DNA of 64,000 nucleotides from UBA5951 sp012269555 (GTDB lineage Bacteria; Pseudomonadota; Alphaproteobacteria; Puniceispirillales; Puniceispirillaceae): the NCBI GenBank assembly GCA_038147755.1, contig JAYQTS010000014.1, positions 62,001 through 126,000 on the forward strand, given 5' to 3'. Positions 28,522 to 36,824 of the stretch are shown piece after piece. Made by a program: the position numbers and the translations under genes. Numbering within the stretch: the stretch's first letter is position 1; the number at the start of each line of letters is the position of its first letter. The notes below the pieces were generated by a model that worked only from the letters and a program-made list of their open reading frames with translations, was not told where the DNA came from and searched no databases.

Positions 28522-29627
28522 ATGATTAATATATCTCCTCAGCTCGCACACTTAGGTCACCTTTTTACCAGTCCACTGTTGATGACGGGGTAGTCTCTTT
28601 TACTCTATATAATTCTATGTTTTTGCCTACTGGTTTCGGCAACCCTGAAGCTGAGTATTGGCGATTGAAAAACGATGTTTCTTTATGGGATGTTGCTGTT
28701 CAGCGCCAAGTTCAATTAAAAGGAAAGAATGCAGGAAAATTAGCCCAAATATTAAGTCCTCGGGATATTTCTAAGATGAAGATAGGACAAGGAAAATATA
28801 TCCCTTTATGTAATCATTCAGGAGTTCTTATAAATGATCCCGTATTACTGAAAATAGATGAAGATTGTTATTGGTTTTCTATAGCGGATAGTGATGTATG
28901 GTCATGGGCTCGCGCTATCAATTATGAGCGGCAGCTTAATGTTGATATCAGTGAGCCAGATGTCGCTCCCCTGGCTATCCAGGGTCCAAAGTCAGAGGAT
29001 TTAGCAGCAGAAATATGCGGCAATTGGGTAAGAGATCTTAAGTATTTTTGGTTTAGACATACTGAAATTGAGGGAATTCCATTTCTTGTAGCCCGTTCGG
29101 GTTATTCTAAACAAGGCGGTTTTGAATTTTATTTGCAAAATAAAAGACTGGGGACAAAATTATATAATTTTGTCAAGGAGGTTGGTCAAAAATATAATAT
29201 TGGTCCTGGGTGCCCTAATTTAAGCGAGAGAGTTGAAAGCGGACTCTTATCCTTTGGAGGAGATACAGACCACTTAACAAACCCATTTGAAGTTAGGTTA
29301 GGCAATTATCTGGATCTTGACCTTGAAGGGGATATAATTGGATTGTCATCTCTTAAGAAAATCTATGAGCAGGGACCGAAAAGACACCAATTAGGAGCAA
29401 TATTCAAAAATAAGGATGTCAGCAATTTGCCTATATTTGAATGGATGGCAATATATCATCAGGGAGAGCTGGTCGGAAGTCTGACTAATCGTACATGGTC
29501 TTTTCAATTAGAAAAAACTATTGGTTTTGCTCTAGTGTCAAAAAAGGTGCATGCGGGAGAGTCTGTGTTAATTGAGACTGAACAGGGTATGAAAGAAGCA
29601 GAATTAGTAGACTTACCATTTGTGTGA
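28522..29627 (+). CDS. dmdA: GcvT-family protein resembling DMSP demethylase DmdA (one frameshift)
   Basis: Tetrahydrofolate-dependent methyl/aminomethyltransferase of about 368 residues after repair, close to the usual DmdA length. The start lies upstream of the long open frame: ATG 28522 gives MINISPQL, then after one missing base near 28543-28547 RTLRSPFYQSTVDDGVVSF and TLYNSMFLPTGF. Further DmdA-like segments are SLWDVAVQRQVQLKG, YIPLCNHSGVLINDPVLLKI, ADSDVWSWARAI, EPDVAPLAIQGPKS and LKYFWFRHTEIEGIPF. DmdA transfers a methyl group from DMSP to THF giving methylmercaptopropionate. The WDVA/NDPVLL pattern favours DmdA over glycine-cleavage GcvT, but other GcvT-like demethylases remain possible. 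Confidence 0.65.
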
Positions 29628-29672
29628 GTTTTTTATAGTTATAAGTTAGCCAACTCAATTTTGGAAAATCAG

Positions 29673-30572
29673 ATGAATTATGGGTTTATAGGATTAGGAA
29701 ACCTGGGAAGTAAATTAGCTTTAAATCTAATCAACGCCGGATTTTCATTAACAGTATATGATAAAAATTCTACACTTTTAAACTCTCTTAGCTCAAAAGG
29801 TGCTCTTATTGTTAATTCTGTGGAGGAGTTATCAGAAAGTGTAGACCACTTAATTACCTGCCTTCCTTCTCCCCAAATCTCTTATGAGGTTGCAGAAAAA
29901 TCCCTGCCTCATTTGACTGAGGGAGCTAGTTGGATAGAGATGTCAACCATTAGCAAAGAGGATATCTTAAGATTTGCAGAATTCGCGAAAAAATATAATG
30001 TAGGCATGCTGGAATTGCCGGTTACTGGGGGCGTTCATCTTGCGGCACGAGGAAAAATAACCATGCTCGCTGGCGGAGATGTTGATTTGTTTAGGCTGCA
30101 TTATCCTTTATTGCAAGCTATGGGAGACAACATATTTCATATTGGCCCAATTGGTTCTGCAGCTGTGATTAAAGTAATTACAAATATGCTTGCCTTCATT
30201 CATCTCGTTGCAGATGGGGAAGCATTGATGCTAGCTAAAAAAGGAGGATTGAATTTAGACATTGCTTGGCAAGCTATAGCAGCATCATCAGGTAATTCGT
30301 TTGTGCATGAAACAGAAGGTCAGTTAATTTTAAATGGAAGTTATGATATAGGTTTTACAATGGAACTAGCGTTGAAAGATTTAGGCTTCGTGAGTCAGTT
30401 TTCTAAAGAATTTGGTGTACCGCTTGAGTTAGCTGATAAGGTCAAACAGATTTTTGAAGAAGGAAAAAAAACCTATGGAGGCGAAGCACAATCGACCCAA
30501 GTAGTGAAATTACTTGAAGATGCACTAAATACAAATTTAAGGGCAGATGGATATCCACCAACGCTCACGTGA
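29673..30572 (+). CDS. Beta-hydroxyacid dehydrogenase (3-hydroxyisobutyrate dehydrogenase-like)
   Basis: About 299 residues: Rossmann start GFIGLGNLGSKLALNLINAG, substrate-binding LPVTGGVHLAARGKITMLAG, catalytic Lys in VIKVITNML and a helical C-terminal domain. It is a distant paralogue of the gene at 14334-15213. The start used is ATG 29673; TTG 29661 would add four residues. It follows the DmdA-like gene by 45 bases on the same strand and is probably co-transcribed. Substrate unknown: tartronate semialdehyde, succinic semialdehyde and 3-hydroxyisobutyrate are family possibilities. Confidence 0.82.
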   Translation: MNYGFIGLGNLGSKLALNLINAGFSLTVYDKNSTLLNSLSSKGALIVNSVEELSESVDHLITCLPSPQISYEVAEKSLPHLTEGASWIEMSTISKEDILRFAEFAKKYNVGMLELPVTGGVHLAARGKITMLAGGDVDLFRLHYPLLQAMGDNIFHIGPIGSAAVIKVITNMLAFIHLVADGEALMLAKKGGLNLDIAWQAIAASSGNSFVHETEGQLILNGSYDIGFTMELALKDLGFVSQFSKEFGVPLELADKVKQIFEEGKKTYGGEAQSTQVVKLLEDALNTNLRADGYPPTLT

Positions 30573-30596
30573 ATACTGTAAAACTCCTCTAGTAAT

Positions 30597-30620
30597 ATTA
30601 ATTTTTCAATTAAAATTAAT
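30597..30620. terminator. AT-only hairpin
   Basis: ATTAATTTT and AAAATTAAT are perfect nine-base arms around a six-base loop, 25 bases after the dehydrogenase stop and two bases after the stop of the tiny minus-strand frame at 30623-30697. It may terminate transcription from either side; no GC pairs, so the stem is weak. Confidence 0.4.
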
Positions 30621-30622
30621 AC

Positions 30623-30697
30623 TCATAAAATTGAAGCACTCAATAGAACAAGTGCACACATCATATTTGCGTATAACCATAATGTAGATTGCTTCAT
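30623..30697 (-). CDS. Candidate 24-residue membrane microprotein
   Basis: A short frame MKQSTLWLYANMMCALVLLS plus four residues, stop TGA. Residues 5-24 form one hydrophobic segment. It sits alone in a 273-base gap and is followed directly by the hairpin at 30597-30620. No good Shine-Dalgarno is seen (only GTCTGAA upstream), so this is a guess supported by composition and position only. Confidence 0.25.
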   Translation of the reverse strand: MKQSTLWLYANMMCALVLLSASIL

Positions 30698-30845
30698 TTC
30701 AGACAAACCATTTTGAAAAGCTAATTAAATAACAGCAATAATTATTCAGAATAGGGGTCTAATTCGGTCAGGAATATGGTTTAACTAAGAACATAATAAA
30801 AAAGGGTTTTCTACAACTTATATTTGTAAATATCAAACAGATTAC

Positions 30846-31610
30846 CTATGGTTGTGCCTTTGCAATAAATGACCCATTTTTATAGAATTTCTTGCCATAT
30901 TTAAAAACATTATTGTCACTAGTATAAGTCATTCCTCCAGCAGCGCGTAAAATAGCATCTCCAGCTGCTGTATCCCACTCCATTGTTGGTCCAAAACGGG
31001 GATAAAAGTCTGCTTTTCCAGAGGCGACAAGACAGAATTTTAGAGACGAGCCTGCCCTTATGGTTTCTTTTACCCCATGTGCAGAAAGCCAATTATCTGT
31101 TTCGGTATCTCGATGGGAAGTACTAGCGACGGCAATACAATCTCCTGATTTTAATTTACGTGGTAGGAGCGGATGAAAGCTATCACCTATTAATTCAAAA
31201 GCGCCTTCATTTCGTGCTCCAACAAATAATAGATTTAAAGCTGGAGCGAGAATAATACCCATTTCAGGATACCCATTTCTAACTAGTCCAACATTAACTG
31301 TAAAATTTCCAGAGCCATCTGCTTTTAAAAATTCTTTGGTTCCATCAAGAGGGTCAACTAAAAAAAAACTTTCTGGTGTTTTTATGGTATGACTTTGTGT
31401 ATTTTCTTCAGAGATTATAGGTACATCATTTTTTAAGCGCTTTAAGGCTGACAATAAAATTCTCTCTGCTATTAAATCAGCCGTTGTAACAGGTGAGCCA
31501 TCTTGCTTGACCTTAAATTCTGTCTGGTGATGATAAATTTTCATTATGGCTTTTCCAGCTAATAAAATATCTGGGACCAAGGATTTTGCGAGTTCTAAGT
31601 CTGAAGCCAT
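30846..31610 (-). CDS. cysQ: 3'(2'),5'-bisphosphate nucleotidase CysQ
   Basis: 254 residues of the inositol monophosphatase superfamily. Metal and catalytic motifs: PIISEENT (Glu), LVDPLDGTKEFL (about residues 85-96) and the C-terminal EWDTAAGDAILRAAGG. The N-terminal KQDGSPVTTADLIAE is the usual CysQ segment. It removes the 3'-phosphate from PAP formed during sulfate assimilation, and can act on other small bisphosphates. The ATG at 31610 lies ten bases after the stop of a truncated MFS frame. Cytoplasmic or membrane-associated in related bacteria. Confidence 0.88.
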   Translation of the reverse strand: MASDLELAKSLVPDILLAGKAIMKIYHHQTEFKVKQDGSPVTTADLIAERILLSALKRLKNDVPIISEENTQSHTIKTPESFFLVDPLDGTKEFLKADGSGNFTVNVGLVRNGYPEMGIILAPALNLLFVGARNEGAFELIGDSFHPLLPRKLKSGDCIAVASTSHRDTETDNWLSAHGVKETIRAGSSLKFCLVASGKADFYPRFGPTMEWDTAAGDAILRAAGGMTYTSDNNVFKYGKKFYKNGSFIAKAQP

Positions 31611-31619
31611 CTCGGTAAA

Positions 31620-31895
31620 TCATCTTTCTTCTTCCAGAATTTCTAGAGAGAATGTAAACAACCAGCACAATAAACATAGTATGGTAGCCCAAGAAAGACA
31701 TGCGGGTAAACCCCCAAACTGACAGCTTGTACCAAATAGAAATTTCCCCGCTAGTCTGCTAGCTGCATTGGACAAGTAATAAAAACCAACATCCATAGTT
31801 ACGCATTCGAAATCGTTGATAGCTAAAATAAGATAAGAATGCAAAGACGAGCTAATGGCAAAAACAAACTCAAAATATAAAAAGGCCAGTTCTTC
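31620..31895 (-). pseudogene. 3' remnant of an MFS transporter gene
   Basis: An open stretch of about 91 codons directly upstream of cysQ encodes only the last part of a major facilitator protein: FVFAISSSLHSYLILA, VTMDVGFYYLSNAASRLAGK, FGGLPACLSWATILCLLCWL. The HSYL-A and GFYYxxNAxxRL pattern resembles the C-terminal helices of ArsJ/organoarsenical-efflux-like MFS members. The frame is open only back to a TAG at 31896-31898, and the malonyl-CoA decarboxylase gene ends at 31931, so the remaining ten or so helices are absent. A deletion remnant is the simplest reading; the MFS C-terminus identity is moderately sure, the ArsJ link less so. Confidence 0.55.
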
Positions 31896-31930
31896 CTAAT
31901 CTATTAATTACAACACGAGCCTTTTTCACC

Positions 31931-33211
31931 TTAGGGAGTATTGAAAAGTTTTTTTACTTCTTGTGATATCTCAATCTTTTGTTCCTTGGCGTAAGCTTCA
32001 TGATTTTTTTCAACATTTGGGAGGTCATACCGATAATTTACCATCATTCCAAATGACTCAGATAAGCCTTTGTTTGACAAATTTCCGGAAGGGTTGATCC
32101 GGTCTAAGAGAGCACCATTTCCTAGATGAAATCTAGCCACTGGATCATTAGGCTGTTTATCTTTTCTCGTAGAATTAAGAAAGTATCTTCCTGCTGCTTC
32201 AATTAGTTCCTTCTCATTTTGCTCTGATGCTTCTGACCAGTCAATCAAGGCAAAATTTGAGAATGTATGTGGCTCTGCTTTTTCTAGCCAGGTTGAAAAA
32301 TATGGTAGAGGTGAAAGTGTAAGAAAGTTTCTCAAATTAGGGTATTCACTTTGTAATGCTTGCGCTACCTGTTTGATCAGAAAATTACCAAACGAAATTC
32401 CCGCAAGACCTTTCTGACAGTTTGAAATAGAATAAAAAATAGCATATGACGCATCGGTTGGGTCTAGCATCATTCTATCTGCCTCTAAAACAGCATTTAT
32501 TTGTCCAGGGATTTCACTAGTCAATGCAACCTCAACAAAAATGAGGGGTTCATCTTCCATTGAAGGATGAAAAAAAGCGAAACATCTTCGGTCATCTGGC
32601 GCTAATCTAGAGCGCAAATCATCCCAGGAAGTGATCTCGTGTACCGCCTCATAGGCTATGATTTTTTCAAGAATATTTGCTGGTGTGCTCCAGTCAATTG
32701 GCCGTAACACCAGAAAGCTTGGGCTAAACCAGTTTCGTAAAAGTGCTTTGAAACTCACATCAAGTCGTGCAAGAGAAGAATCTGTGCGGATAATCGATAG
32801 CAAGTCAGCTCTCATTTTTACTAGACGGACTGTTCCATGTGCTGTTGCATTTAACCGGCGAACTAACTCAGTCCAACCAGGCTCTACAGCGTTTGTTATA
32901 TGGGCAAAGTTCTCCTCATCAGGGGATTTAGAGTAATTTTCTAAAGCTGTGCTAAGTATTGATAAATCAATATCAAGTTCAGAGGCAATTGTAAGAAAAA
33001 GCTCTTGTTTTTTAGCTAAATCCATCTCATCAAATAATCGCAGGAACTGATCTGCATAGGCAATCGATGACACCTCACCTACGGCTGTCATTACAGATGT
33101 TATCATCTCTTTTGGATTATTACTCACCGAAACAGATGTCCTATTTGAAAAACCAAATCCCGCGCGAGATTTATTCATTATTGTTTCAATAAGTTCGTTA
33201 AAGAATTTCAT
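31931..33211 (-). CDS. Malonyl-CoA decarboxylase
   Basis: 426 residues. An N-terminal helical domain (about 1-170) is followed by the GNAT-like catalytic domain. Family landmarks are the block PGWTELVRRLNATAHGTVRL, VLRPIDWSTPANILEKIIAY, EAVHEITSWDDLRSRL, CFAFFHPSMEDEPLIFVEVA, YSISNCQKGLAGISFGNFLI and FLTLSPLPYFSTWL containing the catalytic Ser/His region. It converts malonyl-CoA to acetyl-CoA and CO2. GAGGA precedes ATG 33211. The upstream gene is the hydratase-like protein and then a CoA-transferase, which together could handle malonate or longer dicarboxylates. Confidence 0.9.
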   Translation of the reverse strand: MKFFNELIETIMNKSRAGFGFSNRTSVSVSNNPKEMITSVMTAVGEVSSIAYADQFLRLFDEMDLAKKQELFLTIASELDIDLSILSTALENYSKSPDEENFAHITNAVEPGWTELVRRLNATAHGTVRLVKMRADLLSIIRTDSSLARLDVSFKALLRNWFSPSFLVLRPIDWSTPANILEKIIAYEAVHEITSWDDLRSRLAPDDRRCFAFFHPSMEDEPLIFVEVALTSEIPGQINAVLEADRMMLDPTDASYAIFYSISNCQKGLAGISFGNFLIKQVAQALQSEYPNLRNFLTLSPLPYFSTWLEKAEPHTFSNFALIDWSEASEQNEKELIEAAGRYFLNSTRKDKQPNDPVARFHLGNGALLDRINPSGNLSNKGLSESFGMMVNYRYDLPNVEKNHEAYAKEQKIEISQEVKKLFNTP

Positions 33212-33310
33212 TAGTTCCTCGTTTTCAACAGGAAACCATCAAATTATGATAGTTTTATTCTTGTTTGCGATTTTGGCCCTTTAATAAGGGATACTTTTTT
33301 AGTTTTACTA

Positions 33311-34096
33311 TTATTTTCCTTCAAAAATAGGAGTGCGTTTCTCCATAAATGCTGTTCTTCCTTCGATATAATCAGAGCTTTCAAAGCAATTCATTACTTT
33401 TTCATTACATGCAACAAGGTCTTTTTCAGATTCCTCTAAAACACATTGGTTCGTTATAAATTTTGTTGCTTCAATTGTTAACGGAGCGTTTGATGCTATC
33501 ATATTTGCAACCTCAAGGCAGTAAGATGCAACATCTGTGTCATCAAGAATTTTATTTATAAAACCCATTGATATCATTTCCTCTGCAGAAAAGCGTCTAG
33601 CAGTATAAAAAATTTCTTTAGTGAAAGCAGGACCAATGAGTTGAACAAGCCTATTAATTCCCTCATATTCATACCCAAGCCCTAATTTTGCAGCTGGAAT
33701 GGCAAATTGAGATGAATTACCGCAAAACCGTATATCACAACTTGCTGCCAGTCCAACACCGCCTCCAATGCAAAAGCCATCTATCTGAGCTATTGTTGGT
33801 CTAGGAAAATTGGCTACGCCGTCATAAACTTTTTTTGTCATATTATTATATTCTGTTACACCTTCTTTGCTTGCTCGCTCACTCTCGAATTTAGATATAT
33901 CAGCACCTGCAACAAAAGATTTGCCACCTGCTCCAGATAGGATTAAGGCTCTTATGCTATTATCTAATTTTAGCGTTTGTAGTGCCTCGTCTACAGTTTC
34001 CCACATTTCGAGAGAAACAGCATTTCTTTTTTCAGGTTGATTAAAAATGATGTGTGCAATAGGACCGGTGCGGTGCTGTAGAATTTTATCTTCCAT
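33311..34096 (-). CDS. Enoyl-CoA hydratase/isomerase family protein, catalytic Glu absent
   Basis: 261-residue crotonase-fold protein: oxyanion loop GAGGKSFVAGADISKFE, FCIGGGVGLAASCDIRF and the C-terminal ARRFSAEEMISMGFINKIL. In classical hydratases a Glu follows GGGC and another sits in the FGxPE motif; here these read GGGVGLA and FAIPAAKLGLGY, so both catalytic glutamates are missing. It may therefore be an isomerase, decarboxylase or hydrolase-type crotonase rather than a hydratase. The same AAKLGLGY variant accompanies malonyl-CoA decarboxylase here. AAGGT lies before ATG 34096; 23 bases separate it from the CoA-transferase gene. Confidence 0.82.
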   Translation of the reverse strand: MEDKILQHRTGPIAHIIFNQPEKRNAVSLEMWETVDEALQTLKLDNSIRALILSGAGGKSFVAGADISKFESERASKEGVTEYNNMTKKVYDGVANFPRPTIAQIDGFCIGGGVGLAASCDIRFCGNSSQFAIPAAKLGLGYEYEGINRLVQLIGPAFTKEIFYTARRFSAEEMISMGFINKILDDTDVASYCLEVANMIASNAPLTIEATKFITNQCVLEESEKDLVACNEKVMNCFESSDYIEGRTAFMEKRTPIFEGK

Positions 34097-34118
34097 TCTT
34101 TTACCTTATCTTTAATGA

Positions 34119-35315
34119 TCAAACAAATTTATTGTCACGCAGAAGTTTAATATCACTATCTTCGTAACCTAACTCAGCTAAAATTTGATTCGTATGTTCT
34201 CCTATTTTAGGAGCTGCTCTGCTAAGTTCACTATCTGTTCGCGAGAGGGATACAGGTTGCGTCAATACCTGTATTCTTTCTAAGTCTGTATTAATTACTG
34301 ATTGGCTTACATTAAGAAAATTTACTTGTTCGTCAGAAAACATTTCGTCTATTGAATATATTGGACCACATGGAACACCATGTTTATTTAATAGTGATAT
34401 CCAGTCTGAAGTAGTTTTATGAATGGTGCATTCATTTATGTTTAACCCGAGTTTATCTCTATTTTCAGACCTTGCTAGAGCAGTTGAAAATAGCGGGTCG
34501 GAGATCCATTCTTCGTGGCCAAATGCCATAGCTAATTTTTTCCAAATTGTTTCACCAGACGCTGCAATATTTATAAAACCGTCTTTGGTTTTAAATACTC
34601 CTGTTGGGATAGATGTTGGATGATTATTTCCAGCCTGTCTTGGTATTTCTCCTTTCATAACATATCTTGCTGCCTGAAAATCCAGCATAAAAATTTGTGA
34701 TTGCAATAAAGATGTTTGAACCCATTGACCTTTTCCAGAACTCATTCGTTCATATAAGGCTAGTAAAATGCCTTGAGCTGCAAATAATCCAGCAGATAAG
34801 TCTGCAAGTGGTATCCCAACACGCATTGGGCCACCTCCAGGCTCTCCTGTTATAGACATCAAACCAGACATCCCTTGCGCGACTTGATCAAAACCTGGTC
34901 TATTTTTATAAGGACCTTCCTGTCCAAACCCAGATATTGAGGCGAGAATAACCGCTGGGTTCACAGTAGAGAGTGTTTCATAATCTATGCTTAGTTTATA
35001 TTTTACATCAGGTCTAAAATTTTCTACGACGACATCAGCTTTTTTCAGCAATTTTTTAAAAATATCATATCCTTCTTTTGATTTTAGATTTAGGGAAAGT
35101 CCTTCTTTTCCTCTATGAAGATTTTGAAAATCTGGCCCGTTTCTTGGCCCACCCATTTCTGAGGTATCCTCCGGAGCTTCGATCTTTATGACCCTAGCTC
35201 CCCAGTCGCTTAATTGTCGCACGCACGTTGGGCCTGAGCGTACGCGTGAGAGGTCGAGAACGCATATATCACTTAAGACACCACTTTTTTTTCCGTTTTC
35301 TGAGTTAATCAACAT
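34119..35315 (-). CDS. CaiB/BaiF CoA-transferase
   Basis: About 398 residues of the class III CoA-transferases: LDLSRVRSGPTCVRQLSDWG, GARVIKIEAPEDTSEMGG, FQNLHRGKEGLSLNLKSKEG, the catalytic Asp in RPGFDQVAQGMSGLMSITG and GEPGGGPMRVGIPLADLSAG. The start ATG 35315 has GGA upstream and is preferred over TTG 35342. Together with the downstream hydratase-like and malonyl-CoA decarboxylase genes it forms a three-gene operon; malonate or a similar diacid is a reasonable but unproven CoA acceptor. Distinct in sequence from the transferase at 24602. Confidence 0.87.
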   Translation of the reverse strand: MLINSENGKKSGVLSDICVLDLSRVRSGPTCVRQLSDWGARVIKIEAPEDTSEMGGPRNGPDFQNLHRGKEGLSLNLKSKEGYDIFKKLLKKADVVVENFRPDVKYKLSIDYETLSTVNPAVILASISGFGQEGPYKNRPGFDQVAQGMSGLMSITGEPGGGPMRVGIPLADLSAGLFAAQGILLALYERMSSGKGQWVQTSLLQSQIFMLDFQAARYVMKGEIPRQAGNNHPTSIPTGVFKTKDGFINIAASGETIWKKLAMAFGHEEWISDPLFSTALARSENRDKLGLNINECTIHKTTSDWISLLNKHGVPCGPIYSIDEMFSDEQVNFLNVSQSVINTDLERIQVLTQPVSLSRTDSELSRAAPKIGEHTNQILAELGYEDSDIKLLRDNKFV

Positions 35316-35380
35316 TATTAGTTTTCCAATTTTCGTTTTCAATTTAGCATTGTGATTATCAACTTTACTAGCAATTTTGT

Positions 35381-35863
35381 TTATAAGTTTTCAAAATTGT
35401 AATCAGTATCGATGAAGTTATTTTGTCTCCATGCTTCATAAAGGCATATAGCCACAGAATTCGACAGGTTTAACGAACGACTTTCATTTTGCATGGGCAA
35501 ATATAATTGATGGGATCGAGCAAATTCATCTTTGATATTTTTTGGAAGACCACTAGTTTCTGATCCAAATAATAAGGCGTCGTTATTTGAAAATTTAACT
35601 TGGTCATAGCGTTTATTTCCGAATTTTGTAATTGCCCAAATGCTCCTATCCGAAAGCATTTCTTTACATGAAAACCAATTTCTATGAATTATGACATCAG
35701 CGAGTGATTTATAGTCTAAGCCTGCTCTTCGACATGATTTTTCATCAACGGAGAAGCCTATTGGCTCTATTAAATGTAACCTAGCGCCACTATTTGCGCA
35801 TAGACGAATAATATTTCCAGTGTTAGGTGGTATCTGGGGTGTGTAAAGAATAATTTGCAACAT
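35381..35863 (-). CDS. trmL: tRNA (cytidine(34)-2'-O)-methyltransferase TrmL
   Basis: About 160 residues, the short SPOUT methyltransferase that methylates the wobble ribose of certain tRNA-Leu species. All landmarks are present: YTPQIPPNTGNIIRLCANSG, LHLIEPIGFSVDEKSCRRAG, LLFGSETSGLPKNI and NESRSLNLSNSVAICLYEAW, which forms the knotted SAM site. The start MLQIILY at 35863 is preferred over 35878 by family length. Notably the window also carries a tRNA-Leu(CAA), a known target, at 51388-51472. Downstream of the CoA-transferase direction but probably its own unit. Confidence 0.9.
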   Translation of the reverse strand: MLQIILYTPQIPPNTGNIIRLCANSGARLHLIEPIGFSVDEKSCRRAGLDYKSLADVIIHRNWFSCKEMLSDRSIWAITKFGNKRYDQVKFSNNDALLFGSETSGLPKNIKDEFARSHQLYLPMQNESRSLNLSNSVAICLYEAWRQNNFIDTDYNFENL

Positions 35864-36143
35864 AGAATTTATTTGCATCCTTGTCGAAACAAGAAAATCA
35901 AGAATTTTAATAATCTCGTTAATTCAATTTAATCTTGTATACATAATTTCTTAAGTAAAATTTTTACTATATTTATTTTAAACTCGCTTAAACTTTTACT
36001 CATAATATTAAATTCCTAAGAAAGATTAAGTAACAAAAGCAATAGTAGGTTAATGCTTAATTTATTCCATTTTTTATTTTTATGGAGAACTAGTTTCATA
36101 TTAAGAGTATAAATTTAATGAATAAATATTGTGAAAAAAATTT

Positions 36144-36824
36144 ATGTTTAAGACTAATAAAATAGTAGTTTTAATTGGAGGTGGTCCGGTAGCACGGACT
36201 ATCCCTAATCTTATTAAGGGCCTACCAATAGTTGCTGTGGACGGCGGACTCGATACTTGTATAAGTTATTCTATGGTGCCAAATTATTTTATTGGTGATA
36301 TGGACTCAGCGAGTTCTAGCGCAAAACAGTATGCAAAATTAAATAAAATTCCCTCCAACTTCGTTGCTGAGCAAGAAACAACTGACTTTGAAAAAGCATT
36401 AATGTATGTTGATGCAGCAGGATATGTTTGTCTCGGATTTCTTGATGGCAGACTAGATCATTCACTAGCAGTACTGCATGTTATTCAAAAACAATCTCAT
36501 AAGAGGCCAATTTTGTTGCTTGGCTCTGAGGATGTTGTATTAACCGGACCAAATGATTTTTGTATCTCTTTACCCGTCGGAGAACGAGTATCAATATGGC
36601 CTCTAGGTAAAGTTAGTTTTGAATATTCAACTGGGCTCTTATATTCCTTGAAAAAGATTAAAATGGTCCAGGGGAACCAAATTGGGACGTCAAATTCTGT
36701 ATCAGAAAACTCAGTTCAAATAATCCTATCAGAAGAAAATCGTGGAACTTATCTCATAATTTTATCTTACATTTACTTTGATAATTTATTCATGTTGATT
36801 GGTGGTTTATCAACTCCAAAATAA
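36144..36824 (+). CDS. Thiamine pyrophosphokinase
   Basis: 226 residues. Makes thiamine diphosphate from thiamine and ATP. Motifs are IVAVDGGLDTC, the metal site YFIGDMDSAS, EQETTDFEKALMYV and FLDGRLDHSLAVLH, with SLPVGERVSIWPLG and GTSNSVSENSVQI in the C-terminal beta domain. The last 20 or so residues (after NRGTYLIIL) look atypical and overlap the convergent acyltransferase gene by 52 bases; a small shift near the end is possible. No TPP riboswitch is recognised upstream. Start context is weak; ATG 36144 fits family length. Confidence 0.85.
   Translation: MFKTNKIVVLIGGGPVARTIPNLIKGLPIVAVDGGLDTCISYSMVPNYFIGDMDSASSSAKQYAKLNKIPSNFVAEQETTDFEKALMYVDAAGYVCLGFLDGRLDHSLAVLHVIQKQSHKRPILLLGSEDVVLTGPNDFCISLPVGERVSIWPLGKVSFEYSTGLLYSLKKIKMVQGNQIGTSNSVSENSVQIILSEENRGTYLIILSYIYFDNLFMLIGGLSTPK

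Noticed and set aside
35864..36143. TPP riboswitch before the thiamine pyrophosphokinase gene
   Set aside because: No CTGAGA and no ACC-GAACCTGATCTGG-like conserved TPP boxes are visible in the 280-base divergent region.
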